46,322 nt of DNA from Gammaproteobacteria bacterium. Lineage in GTDB: Bacteria > Pseudomonadota > Gammaproteobacteria > Arenicellales > Poriferihabitantaceae. The DNA lies in NCBI GenBank assembly GCA_009842505.1, contig VYFG01000021.1, positions 1 to 46,322 on the forward strand, written 5' to 3'. The position numbers and the translations under genes were made by a program. Within the stretch, counting starts at the first letter, position 1. Every line of letters begins with the position of its first letter. The notes below the pieces were generated by a model. It had not been told where the DNA came from and searched no databases. It saw nothing but the letters and a program-made list of their open reading frames with translations. Below are positions 1 through 11,377 of this stretch, one piece after another.

Positions 1-31
1 GCCGGGAATGTACTCGCTCAGGCCCAGTGAG

Positions 32-166
32 TCAACTGTGGGACGTTGTGAGGGTCCGCCCCGCCCAGTCGGGCAGCTGTTGCATGAATTCCGCCAGTTC
101 GTCATCGGTCACCCGGGGGGCGTCCGCGCGGCAGGCCTCGCACCGTTCTTTCTCCAGTTCGGACAT
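32..166 (-). pseudogene. Truncated pterin-4a-carbinolamine dehydratase (PhhB family)
   Basis: The first 35 residues after the start at 166 ([17 protein letters not shown], then [15 protein letters not shown]) match the N-terminus of the 4a-hydroxytetrahydrobiopterin dehydratase family, which recycles the pterin cofactor of phenylalanine hydroxylase. Family members are about 95 to 115 residues, but here the frame leaves family-like sequence right after PDW and stops at 32, giving about 44 residues. The His-rich active-site region is absent. A frameshift or deletion is likely; since the window starts 31 bases further on, the missing part cannot be traced. An alternative start lies two codons upstream at 172. 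Confidence 0.6.
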
Positions 167-237
167 CGTCATACCATTTGGGGTACATTCCGACACTATA
201 CCAACTTTGCATCCGGAACCCATACCCTGAGCGCAAC

Positions 238-582
238 ATGATCGCCGTCATTTTCGAAGTCTGGCCCGACCCGGACCACCGGCAGGCCTATCTTGAGCAT
301 GCCGCCTCGTTGCGCCAGGAGCTCGAATCCATCGACGGCTTCCTGTCCGTGGAACGGTTCGAGAGCCTGACCGAGGAGGGGAAACTGCTCTCGGTCAGCT
401 TCTTCGAGCACGAGGACGCCGTCAGGGACTGGCGCAACACGCTGGCGCACCGCCGCGCACAGGCCCTGGGCAAGGGGGGATATTTCGCGAATTACCGCCT
501 GCGGGTGGCGGAGGTGCTCAGGGATTACGGACCGGACAGCCGGCTCGAGGCACCGGAGGACAGCCGCGCCGTGCACGGCTGA
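238..582 (+). CDS. ABM-domain (antibiotic biosynthesis monooxygenase-like) protein
   Basis: This 114-residue protein opens [12 protein letters not shown] and continues with a typical dimeric alpha-beta barrel ABM pattern: a first strand, a helix ([18 protein letters not shown]), then [10 protein letters not shown] and [19 protein letters not shown]. Such proteins are small soluble heme-degrading or quinol-type monooxygenases, or stress-linked relatives of unknown substrate. The start at 238 is preferred over an upstream ATG at 178 because the domain begins there and the extra 20 residues are not family-like. It is divergent from the broken pterin dehydratase and convergent with the EamA exporter. 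The substrate is not predictable. Confidence 0.8.
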   Translation: MIAVIFEVWPDPDHRQAYLEHAASLRQELESIDGFLSVERFESLTEEGKLLSVSFFEHEDAVRDWRNTLAHRRAQALGKGGYFANYRLRVAEVLRDYGPDSRLEAPEDSRAVHG

Positions 583-654
583 ACCGCCGGCCAAGGACGG
601 CCGTCCCCGCGAATCGGCAACGGTCCGTGGGCGGCCGCGCGGCCTGGGACCGGT

Positions 655-1563
655 TCAGTCCGCGGGGTACGGCGGTTTTCCGGGCCGGTGCTGGCGGGGG
701 TGCACCAGGAAGAGCCCGGCCATCATCAGGCCGAGAGCCAGGAACGCCCAGTAAGAGTACCGCTCGTCCAGAAGGAGTGCGCTGAAAAACACGCCGCCCA
801 GGGTCACCACGTAGGCAATCTGGCTGGCGAACACCGGGCTGGTCGCGCCGACCAGCCAAAGATAGCCGGCATAGATGAACGCGTGGATCAGCGCGGCCAG
901 GACCAGAGCCCGTTCCGGGTTGTCCCAGGGGCCCGGCAGGTCGACCCAAGCACCCGAAAACCAGGCGACGGGGCCGGTGATCAATGCCCCGACCACCGAG
1001 GCGCCGCAGATCACCTGGATCGGACCGTATCCCCGGAACGCCCGCCAGGCCACGTAGTTGCCCTCCAGGCCGTAACAGAAATACGCCAGTACGGCCACCA
1101 GGACGAATACCGCCTTGTCGGGGTCCGGGAGGCTGGCGTCCGGACCCACCAGGATCACCACGGCAATGGCGCCCAGCAGGACCCCCGCAAGTCGGACAGG
1201 GCTGAACGCCTCGATCCGGATGGACAGCGAGATCACCAGGGCGAACATGGGCACCGTGGCGATGACAATGGCCACGATCCCGGCGGGCAGCTGCGAGATG
1301 GCCCGGTAGATGAAACTGAAGGGCAGGATGGAGCCGAGCAGCGCGATGACCAGGCAGTGGCCCGCAAGGGCCGTGCCGAATCGCGGCAGTTTCCCCCGAA
1401 GCCCCAGGTACAGGCCGGTGAATGCGGCGCAGATGGCCAGCTGCCAGAAGATCAGTCCGATGGGATGATGCCCGCTCGAGACCGCCACCTTGTTCAGCGG
1501 CACGGTAACGGCCCAGCACAGGCCCAGCAGGACCAGAGCCGCCAGCGAGCGGGATCTGGTCAC
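655..1563 (-). CDS. EamA/DMT-family transporter
   Basis: A 302-residue, strongly hydrophobic protein with about ten predicted membrane helices arranged as two EamA repeats. The N-terminal repeat begins LAALVLLGLCWAVTVPLNKVAV and the second has AYFCYGLEGNYVAWRAFRGYGP. The proline and Gly-Trp spacing in helix 1 is typical of drug/metabolite exporters. It should sit in the inner membrane and export a small metabolite; the substrate is unknown. It is the last gene of the long minus-strand run, 28 bases after the glutaryl-CoA dehydrogenase gene, so co-transcription is plausible. Confidence 0.85.
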   Translation of the reverse strand: MTRSRSLAALVLLGLCWAVTVPLNKVAVSSGHHPIGLIFWQLAICAAFTGLYLGLRGKLPRFGTALAGHCLVIALLGSILPFSFIYRAISQLPAGIVAIVIATVPMFALVISLSIRIEAFSPVRLAGVLLGAIAVVILVGPDASLPDPDKAVFVLVAVLAYFCYGLEGNYVAWRAFRGYGPIQVICGASVVGALITGPVAWFSGAWVDLPGPWDNPERALVLAALIHAFIYAGYLWLVGATSPVFASQIAYVVTLGGVFFSALLLDERYSYWAFLALGLMMAGLFLVHPRQHRPGKPPYPAD

Positions 1564-1591
1564 GGCAGCGGCAGCGGGCTCCCGGGCGGTA

Positions 1592-2767
1592 TCAGCAGAA
1601 GGCCTGCAGCCCGGTCTGCGCCCTGCCCAGGATCAGAGCATGGATGTCGTGGGTTCCCTCGTAGGTATTGACCGTCTCCAGGTTGTTCATGTGGCGCATG
1701 ACATGGTACTCCCCGGAGATTCCGTTGCCGCCGTGCATGTCCCGGGCCATACGGGCGATCTCCAGCGCCTTGCCGGCATTGTTGCGCTTGACCAGGGAAA
1801 CGTTCTCCACGGCGCAGCGGCCCTCGTCCATGAGCCGCCCCACGCGGAGCGCGGCCTGCAGCCCGAGGGTGATTTCCGTCTGCATGTCCGCCAGTTTCTT
1901 CTGCACCAACTGGTTCTGGGCCAGCGGACGGCCGAACTGCCTGCGCTCCAGGGTATAGCTGCGTGCGCCGTGCCAGCAGGCCTCCGCGGCCCCCATGGAT
2001 CCCCAGGCGATTCCGAACCGGGCCTTGTTGAGACAGCCGAACGGTCCGGCGAGGCCGCTGACGTTCGGCAGCAGGCTGTCCTCGGGCACCGCCACGTCCT
2101 TCAGCACGATCTCGCCGGTGACCGACGCCCTGAGGCTCATCTTGCCCTCGATTTTCGGGGTGGAAAAGCCCGCCGCGCCCCGCTCCACGATGAAGCCGCG
2201 GATCGTGCCGTCCAGCTTGGCCCAGACGATGGCCAGATCCGCTACCGGGGCGTTGCTGATCCACGACTTGCTGCCGTTGAGACAGTATCCGTCCCCGGTT
2301 CTTTCCGCCCGGGTCAGCATGCTCCCCGGGTCGGATCCGTGGTCCGGCTCGGTCAGGCCGAAGCAGCCGATGAGTTCCCCCGTGGCGAGGCGCGGGAGGT
2401 ATTTCTGCCTCTGTTCCTCGCTGCCGTAGGCATGGATGGGATGCATGACCAGGGAAGACTGCACGCTCAGGGTGGAACGGTATCCGCTGTCCACCCGCTC
2501 CACCTCCCGCGCGAGCAGGCCGTAGCAGACATGGTTGAGGCCGGCGCAGCCGTATTCTTCCGGCAGGGTGGAACCCAGCATGCCGAGTTCGCCGAATCGG
2601 GGCAGGAGACCAGGATCGTATTTTTCCTCCCGGTACGCATCCACGACACCCGGCTGCAGTTCCGCCTGGCAGAAGTCCCGGGCGTTGTCGCGCACCAGGC
2701 GCTCCTCCTCGGAAAGCTGTGAGTCGAGATCGAAGGGATCGTCCCAGGAAAAGGGGTGCGTGGCCAT
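1592..2767 (-). CDS. gcdH: Glutaryl-CoA dehydrogenase
   Basis: A 391-residue acyl-CoA dehydrogenase. It oxidises and decarboxylates glutaryl-CoA to crotonyl-CoA in lysine, tryptophan and aromatic acid breakdown, passing electrons from FAD to ETF. Family-diagnostic stretches are [16 protein letters not shown], the flavin-site [13 protein letters not shown], and the C-terminal [17 protein letters not shown], whose Glu370 is the expected catalytic base; this Glu position separates it from long-chain enzymes. Length is normal for the bacterial enzyme. It lies 17 bases downstream of the ClC gene. No partner CoA transferase or ETF gene is in the window. Confidence 0.93.
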   Translation of the reverse strand: MATHPFSWDDPFDLDSQLSEEERLVRDNARDFCQAELQPGVVDAYREEKYDPGLLPRFGELGMLGSTLPEEYGCAGLNHVCYGLLAREVERVDSGYRSTLSVQSSLVMHPIHAYGSEEQRQKYLPRLATGELIGCFGLTEPDHGSDPGSMLTRAERTGDGYCLNGSKSWISNAPVADLAIVWAKLDGTIRGFIVERGAAGFSTPKIEGKMSLRASVTGEIVLKDVAVPEDSLLPNVSGLAGPFGCLNKARFGIAWGSMGAAEACWHGARSYTLERRQFGRPLAQNQLVQKKLADMQTEITLGLQAALRVGRLMDEGRCAVENVSLVKRNNAGKALEIARMARDMHGGNGISGEYHVMRHMNNLETVNTYEGTHDIHALILGRAQTGLQAFC

Positions 2768-2784
2768 ATGCAGACTCCGTCAGG

Positions 2785-4533
2785 TCAGGCGGCGTGTTCC
2801 TCCGCCCGGGTGTTCGAAATGGCGCGGAAGTATGCCGCAACCAGCGTGGACTCGTAAACGACGCCGATGAAGTATCCGCCCCGATCCACCACGGGAATGC
2901 TCTGGGCGCCGGACTCCTGGACCATTTCCAGCGCGTCCCAGACCGCCTGGTCGGGCCGGATTCGCAGGTGGCCTTCGTTCGCGTGGGCACCGGCGGCTTC
3001 GACGGCCGGATCGGCGTCCTTTTCAAGCCTGAGGAGATCGAACAGGTGCAGCCTGCCGTGGTAGCGCGACAGCTCGTCCAGCACATGGCACTCCTGGTGT
3101 CCGGCAGCGATCATGCCGTCCCGGGCATCCGCGAGGGACTGGTCCGACTTCACGGTAACCGCGTCGTCGGTGACATGGTCGGCAACGGTGGTCCGCTGCA
3201 GCATCAGCCTGTCCCGTCCCAGGGAGAGGTCAAAGCCGGACCGGGCAAGCTGGCGGTCGTACAGGGAGCGGCCGAACAGGTGGTACGCGACCACGTTGGC
3301 GAACACGACGCTGATCATCACCGCGATGGTGAGTTCGTAGTTCCGGGTCAGCTCGAACACGATGAGCACGGCGGTCAGGGGGCCGCCGATCACCGCGCTG
3401 GCCACGGCGGCCATGCCGCACACGGCGTAGAGTGCCGGGTCGGATGCCATCTCGCCCAGGACCGCCCCGGAAGCATGCCCGAGAAGCGCGCCGGCCAGCA
3501 CGCCGATCAGCAGCGACGGGCTGAATACGCCGCCGGCGAACCCGAAGCCGATGCAAAGCGACGTGGCGAGCATCTTGGCAAGGAGAATCAGCCCCAGGTG
3601 CCAGGGGGCGGTTTCACCGCCGCCGATGATCCCGCTCAGCACATCCTTGCCGAGACCGAGGACCTCCGGCACCCACTGCGCCATCAGGCCGACGCCGAGT
3701 CCGGCTACCGCGGGACGCAGCCAGGCCGGCAGCCGGCTCCTTTCGGCCAGGTCGGCGCTCGTCAGCAACAGGTGCATGAATGCGACGGCCACCAGGGCAC
3801 AAGCAAGTCCGGTGATCACGAACGCGAGGAATTCCGGCGCGAACACGGAGCGCTCGACATGCACCTCGAACAGGGGCGGGCGGGCGAGCAGGTGGTGCTC
3901 GATGAAAAAACCCGTGGACGAAGCCACGGTGATGGGCGCGAAGGCGCGCAGGGAATAGTGCCGCAGGATCACTTCGTGGGCAAACAGGACCGCCGCAATC
4001 GGGGCGCTGAAGGCCGTGGAAATCGCCGCCGCCACGCCGCAGCCGATGCCCAGCACGGGATCGTAGCGGAAACCCCGGCCGAGGTTGGTGCCGAGAGCCG
4101 CGCCCATGTTGGCCAGCGGGCTGTAGTGGCCCACGGACGCTCCGCTGCCGATGCCGATCACCGTGGCGACCGTATTGAGTACGCCGTCACGCCAGGGAAT
4201 CCCCGTCTCCCGGGTCTGGACCCCGTAGATGATGTCCGCCACCCTGGCGGCCCGCCGGATGGACATGCCGCGCATCATCAGCCCCACGACCAGCCCCCCC
4301 GCCACCGGACAGAGCAAAAGGACAACGTTTAGGGGCCCGGCACCCCCGGCCGTGACCGCGGACAGCCGGTCGCCGAGCCAGAATATGGAGTCCACCACCA
4401 CGATGGCGAGCACCGCGCCGATGATGCCGACCAGCAGGCCGAACGCCAGGATGGACACCACGCGCAGGAACAACTGGCGGGATTCGCCCAGGGAAACCGG
4501 GAGGCGGGGTCGCCGGCTTCCGGAGCCGCTCAT
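2785..4533 (-). CDS. ClC-family chloride channel/transporter with C-terminal CBS domains
   Basis: A 582-residue inner membrane ClC protein with about ten or more helices followed by a CBS pair from about residue 450 (TVADHVTDDAVTVKSDQSLADA to QSIPVVDRGGYFIGVV). The ion-path motif near the middle, GGVFSPSLLIG, is intact. The segment equivalent to GREGP reads GHYSP (residues 135-139), so Tyr137 replaces the external gating Glu of H+/Cl- exchangers; this suggests channel-like or uncoupled transport. The start at 4533 forms an ATGA overlap with the stop of ubiB, which fixes it over a longer upstream frame. CBS domains usually bind adenine nucleotides. Confidence 0.88.
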   Translation of the reverse strand: MSGSGSRRPRLPVSLGESRQLFLRVVSILAFGLLVGIIGAVLAIVVVDSIFWLGDRLSAVTAGGAGPLNVVLLLCPVAGGLVVGLMMRGMSIRRAARVADIIYGVQTRETGIPWRDGVLNTVATVIGIGSGASVGHYSPLANMGAALGTNLGRGFRYDPVLGIGCGVAAAISTAFSAPIAAVLFAHEVILRHYSLRAFAPITVASSTGFFIEHHLLARPPLFEVHVERSVFAPEFLAFVITGLACALVAVAFMHLLLTSADLAERSRLPAWLRPAVAGLGVGLMAQWVPEVLGLGKDVLSGIIGGGETAPWHLGLILLAKMLATSLCIGFGFAGGVFSPSLLIGVLAGALLGHASGAVLGEMASDPALYAVCGMAAVASAVIGGPLTAVLIVFELTRNYELTIAVMISVVFANVVAYHLFGRSLYDRQLARSGFDLSLGRDRLMLQRTTVADHVTDDAVTVKSDQSLADARDGMIAAGHQECHVLDELSRYHGRLHLFDLLRLEKDADPAVEAAGAHANEGHLRIRPDQAVWDALEMVQESGAQSIPVVDRGGYFIGVVYESTLVAAYFRAISNTRAEEHAA

Positions 4534-6164
4534 TCCCTGCCGAACCAGTTCCTGGCGATCAGCACCAGCCCGCCCAGTCCCAGGATCCAGCTCGCCGGGG
4601 CGGTGTCCCAGGGTATCGCGGCCTGTGTCAGCACCAGCGCCAGCACGATCATGCCGAGCCCCCCCACCAGGCGACGGGTCCGGCGCCCCGAGATTTCCAT
4701 CTGACGGCGCAGGGCGGCAATCTCCCGGTCCCGGGTACGGATCACCAGTTCGTCGTTCTTCAGGCGATACAGCATCTGGTGCGCCAGCGTCGGCAGTTCC
4801 GGCGCCAGGGTGACCAGATTGGGCAGTTCCCGGCGGAGGGAGCGCAGCGCGGCCCGGGGTCCGATCTGCTCGCTCATCCAGCGCTCCAGAAACGGCTTGG
4901 CGGTCTCCCACAGGTCCAGGTCGGCATAGAGCTGCCGGCCGAGACCCTCGATATTCAGCAGGGTTTTCTGCAGCAGCACCAGTTGCGGCTGCACCGGCAT
5001 CCGGAAACGGCGGGCGATGCGCAGCAGGTCCACCAGCAGGGTGCCGAAGGAGACCTGGCTGATCGGTTTGGCGAAGATGGGTTCGCAGACCGTACGTATG
5101 GCGGCCTCGAATTCCTCCACCCGGGTGTCCGGCGGCACCCAGCCGGCACGGATATGGGCATCCGCCACGGCATGGTAGTCGCGGTTGAAGAATCCGAGGA
5201 GGTTCTCCGCCAGGTAGCGCTTGTCCGCCTCGTTCAGGGTGCCCATGATGCCGAAATCGACGGCGCGGTACTGCCCGGACTCGGAGACGAAAATGTTGCC
5301 CGGATGCATGTCGGCGTGGAAGAACCCGTCGCGGAAGGCCTGGGTGAAGAAGATCTCGACGCCGTTGTGCGCCAGCGTCCTAAGGTCGATCCCGGCCTCC
5401 CTGATCGCGTCCAGATTCCGGATGGGAATCCCGTAGATCTTCTCCATGACCATCACGTTGCGGCGGCAATGGTCGAAAAAGACCTCCGGAACGTAGATGA
5501 GATCGGAATCCCGGAAATTGCTCTTGAGCTGGCTGGCGTTGGCGGCCTCCCGCATCAGGTTCAGCTCGTCATGGATGATCCGGTCGTAGTCGTCGACGAT
5601 TTCCCTGGGCTTGAGCCGGGGCGCTTCCGACCAATACGCCTCCGCCAGGTCCGCCAGGGTCCTGAGCAGGGTGAGATCCCGCTCGATGACGGGCTCGATT
5701 CCCGGGCGGATCACCTTCACCACGACTTCCGTGCCGTCCAGGAGCCGGGCAAAGTGCACCTGGGCCACCGATGCCGACGCGGTGGACTCGGTTTCGAAGC
5801 TGCTGAAATGGTTTTCCAGGGCATCGCCGTAGGCTTCCTCGATGATCCGGCGCGCCTCGCTGCCCGGGAACGGCGGTACCTCGTCCTGCAGCTTCACCAG
5901 TTCACGGTGGATGTCGTCCGGCATCAGGTCCGGCCGGGTGGACAGCTGCTGTCCGAACTTGACGAACACGGGCCCCAGTTCCTGCAGGGCCAGCCGGAGC
6001 CTCACCCCGCGCGACTCGCCGTGGTGGCTGCGCCACTGCCGCGGCACCAGCTTCAGGAGCATCGTCATGGGCCGCGCCAGGTGCAGCGCCAGGACGAACT
6101 CATCCAGGTTGTGGCGCAGCAGGACCCGGGCGATCCGGTACAGATGCCAGATATTCGGCAGCAC
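4530..6164 (-). CDS. ubiB: UbiB, atypical kinase/ATPase of ubiquinone biosynthesis
   Basis: A 544-residue ABC1/ADCK-type kinase-like protein needed for ubiquinone biosynthesis, probably by helping extract lipid intermediates. Visible motifs are FVKFGQQLSTRPDLMP (KxGQ), the Ala-rich nucleotide loop ASVAQVHFARL, the Lys in VVKVIRPG, and the catalytic HADMHPGNIFV with its following DFG-like AVDFGIMG. Two hydrophobic helices at the C-terminus (about residues 497-540) anchor it to the inner membrane, as in E. coli. It follows ubiJ after 3 bases and overlaps the ClC gene by 4 bases. Confidence 0.96.
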   Translation of the reverse strand: MLPNIWHLYRIARVLLRHNLDEFVLALHLARPMTMLLKLVPRQWRSHHGESRGVRLRLALQELGPVFVKFGQQLSTRPDLMPDDIHRELVKLQDEVPPFPGSEARRIIEEAYGDALENHFSSFETESTASASVAQVHFARLLDGTEVVVKVIRPGIEPVIERDLTLLRTLADLAEAYWSEAPRLKPREIVDDYDRIIHDELNLMREAANASQLKSNFRDSDLIYVPEVFFDHCRRNVMVMEKIYGIPIRNLDAIREAGIDLRTLAHNGVEIFFTQAFRDGFFHADMHPGNIFVSESGQYRAVDFGIMGTLNEADKRYLAENLLGFFNRDYHAVADAHIRAGWVPPDTRVEEFEAAIRTVCEPIFAKPISQVSFGTLLVDLLRIARRFRMPVQPQLVLLQKTLLNIEGLGRQLYADLDLWETAKPFLERWMSEQIGPRAALRSLRRELPNLVTLAPELPTLAHQMLYRLKNDELVIRTRDREIAALRRQMEISGRRTRRLVGGLGMIVLALVLTQAAIPWDTAPASWILGLGGLVLIARNWFGRE

Positions 6165-6167
6165 GAC

Positions 6168-6803
6168 TCAGTCCCGCTGCTTTTGCGGCTTGCGCGACGC
6201 GGCAAGGCGGTCCAGCCTCCGCGCGACGCGGTCGGTGTCCGCGCGCAATGCGGCCACATCCTCCCCGAACCGGCGCAGGGCGTCGGCGCTGACGGCCAGC
6301 CGGCGCTCCTCGGCGAGGAAGTCGGCGAGATTTTCCCGCGAAAGTTCGGCGCTCTCTTCGGCCCAGCGCGCCGCGCCCCGGATGGCGTTGCCGGTCCTGC
6401 GCGCGGGCAGGTCCCCGATCCGCCGGGCGATGAGCTCTTCCCAGTCGAAGTCGAAGCGGGCGAGAATCTTCTGCAATGACTGCCCGGCTTCCGCGTCGCC
6501 CTGCATGGTGACCTGGCCGTCGGTCAGCACCCCGCTGGCCGGACCCCGGCCCGCCAGTCGCAGGAACGCGGCCAGCGGACCGGTCAGCGTGACATCCGGG
6601 GCCGACTCCGTTTCCCCGGCCAGGAAGAACCCATCGGGTTCCGGAACCAGGTACAGGACCATCGGGGGCAGCGTGATCTCGACGCAGAAGGTTTTCCCCC
6701 TGAGCCTGCCGAACTCCCGCGCGGTGTCGGGGTCCACGGACAACACCTCCCGGACCCCGCGATTGAGGTATTCAAGGAACAGCAGCCGGAAACCGGGGTT
6801 CAA
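6168..6803 (-). CDS. ubiJ: UbiJ, SCP2-domain ubiquinone biosynthesis accessory factor
   Basis: A 211-residue protein with an N-terminal SCP2 lipid-binding domain (about residues 15-115, including FLAGETESAPDVTLTGPLAAFLRL and VLTDGQVTMQGDAEAGQSLQ) and a charged, coiled-coil-like C-terminus (about 150-210). UbiJ holds ubiquinone intermediates in the soluble Ubi metabolon. Its place between ubiE and ubiB, overlapping ubiE by 4 bases (ATGA), is the standard gammaproteobacterial order and supports the call. Confidence 0.92.
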   Translation of the reverse strand: MNPGFRLLFLEYLNRGVREVLSVDPDTAREFGRLRGKTFCVEITLPPMVLYLVPEPDGFFLAGETESAPDVTLTGPLAAFLRLAGRGPASGVLTDGQVTMQGDAEAGQSLQKILARFDFDWEELIARRIGDLPARRTGNAIRGAARWAEESAELSRENLADFLAEERRLAVSADALRRFGEDVAALRADTDRVARRLDRLAASRKPQKQRD

Positions 6804-7591
6804 TAGCGAAAGCCCACGTGGAGAGCGACGATCCCCCCGCTCAGGTTGTTCACCCGTACATGGTCCAGCCCGGCGTCCAGCATCAGCCCCTTCAGGGTCT
6901 CCTGGTCCGGATGGCGACGGATGGACTCCACCAGGTACCGGTAGCTGGTCTCGTCACCGGCCACCAGCCTGGCGATGCGCGGTATGACCTGGAACGAATA
7001 GGTGTCGTAGATCCGATCCAGCGCCGGCAGGAGGGGTTTCGAGAATTCGAGCACCAGCAGGCGTCCGCCGGGTTTCAGGACCCGGCACATGTCCGCCAGC
7101 GCCCGGTCCATCCGGGTGACGTTCCTGAGTCCGAAGGCGATGCAGACGCAGTGGAACTGCTCGTCTCCGAAGCAAAGGCTCTCGGCGTCCGTCAGGGCAT
7201 AGGAGGCGTTGTCGACGATGCCCGCGTCCACCAGCCTGGCCCTGCCCTCATTCAGCATGGCGGCACTGAAATCCGTGACGACCACCCGACCCTGCCGGCC
7301 GACCCGGGCGGCAAACAGCCGACTGAGATCCCCGCTGCCCGCCGCAACATCCAGGGCGCTGTCGCCGGGCCGGAGCCCGCTTTGGGATGCGGTGAACCGC
7401 TTCCACAGGCGGTGCGCGCCGAGGGACAGCAGGTCGTTCATCAGGTCATAGTTTCCCGCCACCGAGTGGAACAGCTCCCCCACCAGTTGCGCCTTGCGAT
7501 CGACATCCACCTCGCGAAAACCGAAATGGGTCTTGCCGTCCTCGGCCGCGGAGGACGTCCCGGGATCCGGTTTGGCGTCGCTCTCAGGCAT
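6800..7591 (-). CDS. ubiE: UbiE, demethylmenaquinone/2-polyprenyl-6-methoxybenzoquinol C-methyltransferase
   Basis: A 263-residue class I SAM methyltransferase of quinone biosynthesis. The N-terminal THFGFREVDVDRKAQLVGELFHSVAGNYDLMNDLLSLG and LWKRF are family signatures, the SAM loop is DVAAGSGDL, and the later CIAFGLRNVT and PGGRLLVLEFSKP are typical UbiE motifs. It overlaps the DUF971 gene upstream by 8 bases and ubiJ downstream by 4, indicating one transcript. Confidence 0.96.
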   Translation of the reverse strand: MPESDAKPDPGTSSAAEDGKTHFGFREVDVDRKAQLVGELFHSVAGNYDLMNDLLSLGAHRLWKRFTASQSGLRPGDSALDVAAGSGDLSRLFAARVGRQGRVVVTDFSAAMLNEGRARLVDAGIVDNASYALTDAESLCFGDEQFHCVCIAFGLRNVTRMDRALADMCRVLKPGGRLLVLEFSKPLLPALDRIYDTYSFQVIPRIARLVAGDETSYRYLVESIRRHPDQETLKGLMLDAGLDHVRVNNLSGGIVALHVGFRY

Positions 7592-7949
7592 CCAGCTTGC
7601 GCTTGTGCCCGGCCTTTTCCAGCTTCTCCAGATACCTGGACCAGTTCAGCTCCTGGTTGACGCCGAGCGTGTACAGGGTTTCCCAGGAATAGATGCCGCT
7701 GTTGTGTCCATCATTGAAGCTTGGCTTGATGGCGTAGTTGCCCACCGGCTCGATGGCGTCGATATTGACGTTTTCCTTGCCCACCTGGAGCACTTCCTGT
7801 CCGAGTCCATGGCCCTGCACTTCCGCGGACGGCGAATGCACGCGCAGGTATTCGCAGCTCATTTCGAAGCGGGCGCCGTCATCGAACGATACGGTCAGTA
7901 TGCGCGTCTTGCGGTTCAGGTTGATTTCGGTTGGCGTGGGCTTACTCAT
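7584..7949 (-). CDS. DUF971 / gamma-butyrobetaine hydroxylase N-terminal-like protein
   Basis: A 121-residue stand-alone protein of the DUF971 family, related to the N-terminal domain of gamma-butyrobetaine hydroxylase. Typical features are TEINLNRKTRILTVSFDDG, FEMSCEYLRVHSPSAEVQGHG, and the VGNYAIKPSFNDGHNSGIYSW block. Family members of this size are soluble and often lie next to quinone or Fe-S related genes; the function is unknown. It overlaps ubiE by 8 bases. Of the Zn-binding residues known in GBBH-type domains, the Cys and His in this protein are only partly consistent, so metal binding is uncertain. Confidence 0.85.
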   Translation of the reverse strand: MSKPTPTEINLNRKTRILTVSFDDGARFEMSCEYLRVHSPSAEVQGHGLGQEVLQVGKENVNIDAIEPVGNYAIKPSFNDGHNSGIYSWETLYTLGVNQELNWSRYLEKLEKAGHKRKLDA

Positions 7950-8037
7950 GGCAGGGTGAACGGGGCCTTGAGGGGGCTATTGTAACTGCGAGCGGCCGGA
8001 CTGCGGAAACCACCCGGAGGGGGTGGGAGCCCGCCGG

Positions 8038-10399
<2,362 letters not shown>

Positions 10400-10534
10400 G
10401 GCGAAAGATTCTGTACGGCCTGCGGGCAGGAGATTTTGGGGGCCGCCAGACTACTCTTTGTGGGGCATCAGGTCAACAGTCAGTCTGCCATCCGGGGCAA
10501 GGGCCGGCAACAGGAGACAGGGGTGCGCCGGGCC

Positions 10535-11377
10535 TCAGGGCACCGGGAAATCCGGCTCCTCGATGCCCTCGGCGGGGGCACGCCAGTCGAACTCCGGATC
10601 GCCGCAAGCGAGAAACCAGGGATTGAGAATGTCCGGCTTGTTGTAGACCAGGGGGGTTCCGTCCAGCCGGACGACGCACCCCCCGGCGGCCTCCAGCACG
10701 CAATGCGCCGCGGCCGTATCCCATTCCGACGTCGGCCCCAGGCGGGGATAAATGTCGGCCCTGCCCTCCGCCACCAGGCAGATCTTGAGGGAACTGCCCA
10801 TACTGGCCAGGGTCACCGGACCGGCCAGCCGCTCCAGGTTTTCCCGGTAGCTGCCGACCGCTCCGCCGGCATGGGACCGGCTCGCCACCATGACGGTTTC
10901 CGAGGGGTCCCGCCTGCGCACGGCGACCGGTGTCTGCGTCCCGTCCGCGCCGATGCGAAAGGCGCCGCTCTCCAGGGTGGCGAAATGGGTCATGCCGAGC
11001 ACCGGGGAATGCACCACCCCAAGCACGGGCCTGCGGTCGGTGATCAGGGCGATGTTGACCGTGAACTCGCCGTTGCGGCGGATGAACTCCCGGGTGCCGT
11101 CCAGGGGGTCCACCATCCAGAAACGGTCCCAGCGGTGGCGGTTCTCGAAGGCGGACCGGCCCGACTCCTCGGACAGGAGCGGTATGTCCGGCGTCAGGCG
11201 CCCGAGCCCCGCCTCGATGCACTGGTGGGCACGGCGGTCCGCAAGGGTCAGCGGGGAGCCGTCGCCCTTGGTTTCCACGCCGAAGTCGTGGCGTTCGTAC
11301 ACCTCCACGATGGCTCCGCCGGCTTGCACCGCCAGGGCAACGACATCCCGGATATCGATCAGGGACATGGCATTCAT
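10535..11377 (-). CDS. cysQ: 3'(2'),5'-bisphosphate nucleotidase CysQ
   Basis: A 280-residue member of the inositol monophosphatase-like phosphatases that hydrolyses 3'-phosphoadenosine 5'-phosphate, a by-product of sulfate assimilation. Metal-binding motifs are visible: LLSEES (Glu of the first motif) and WMVDPLDGTREFIRRNGEFTVNIALI, then EWDTAAAHCVLEAAGG near residue 205. The start at 11377 gives an ATGA overlap with the stop of nudE; a second Met lies three codons in. Pairing with nudE suggests a shared role in nucleotide house-cleaning. Confidence 0.92.
   Translation of the reverse strand: MNAMSLIDIRDVVALAVQAGGAIVEVYERHDFGVETKGDGSPLTLADRRAHQCIEAGLGRLTPDIPLLSEESGRSAFENRHRWDRFWMVDPLDGTREFIRRNGEFTVNIALITDRRPVLGVVHSPVLGMTHFATLESGAFRIGADGTQTPVAVRRRDPSETVMVASRSHAGGAVGSYRENLERLAGPVTLASMGSSLKICLVAEGRADIYPRLGPTSEWDTAAAHCVLEAAGGCVVRLDGTPLVYNKPDILNPWFLACGDPEFDWRAPAEGIEEPDFPVP

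Noticed and set aside
2719..4332. A 537-codon plus-strand frame
   Set aside because: It is antisense to the ClC and dehydrogenase genes, and is very rich in His, Gln and Gly, as expected of a shadow frame.
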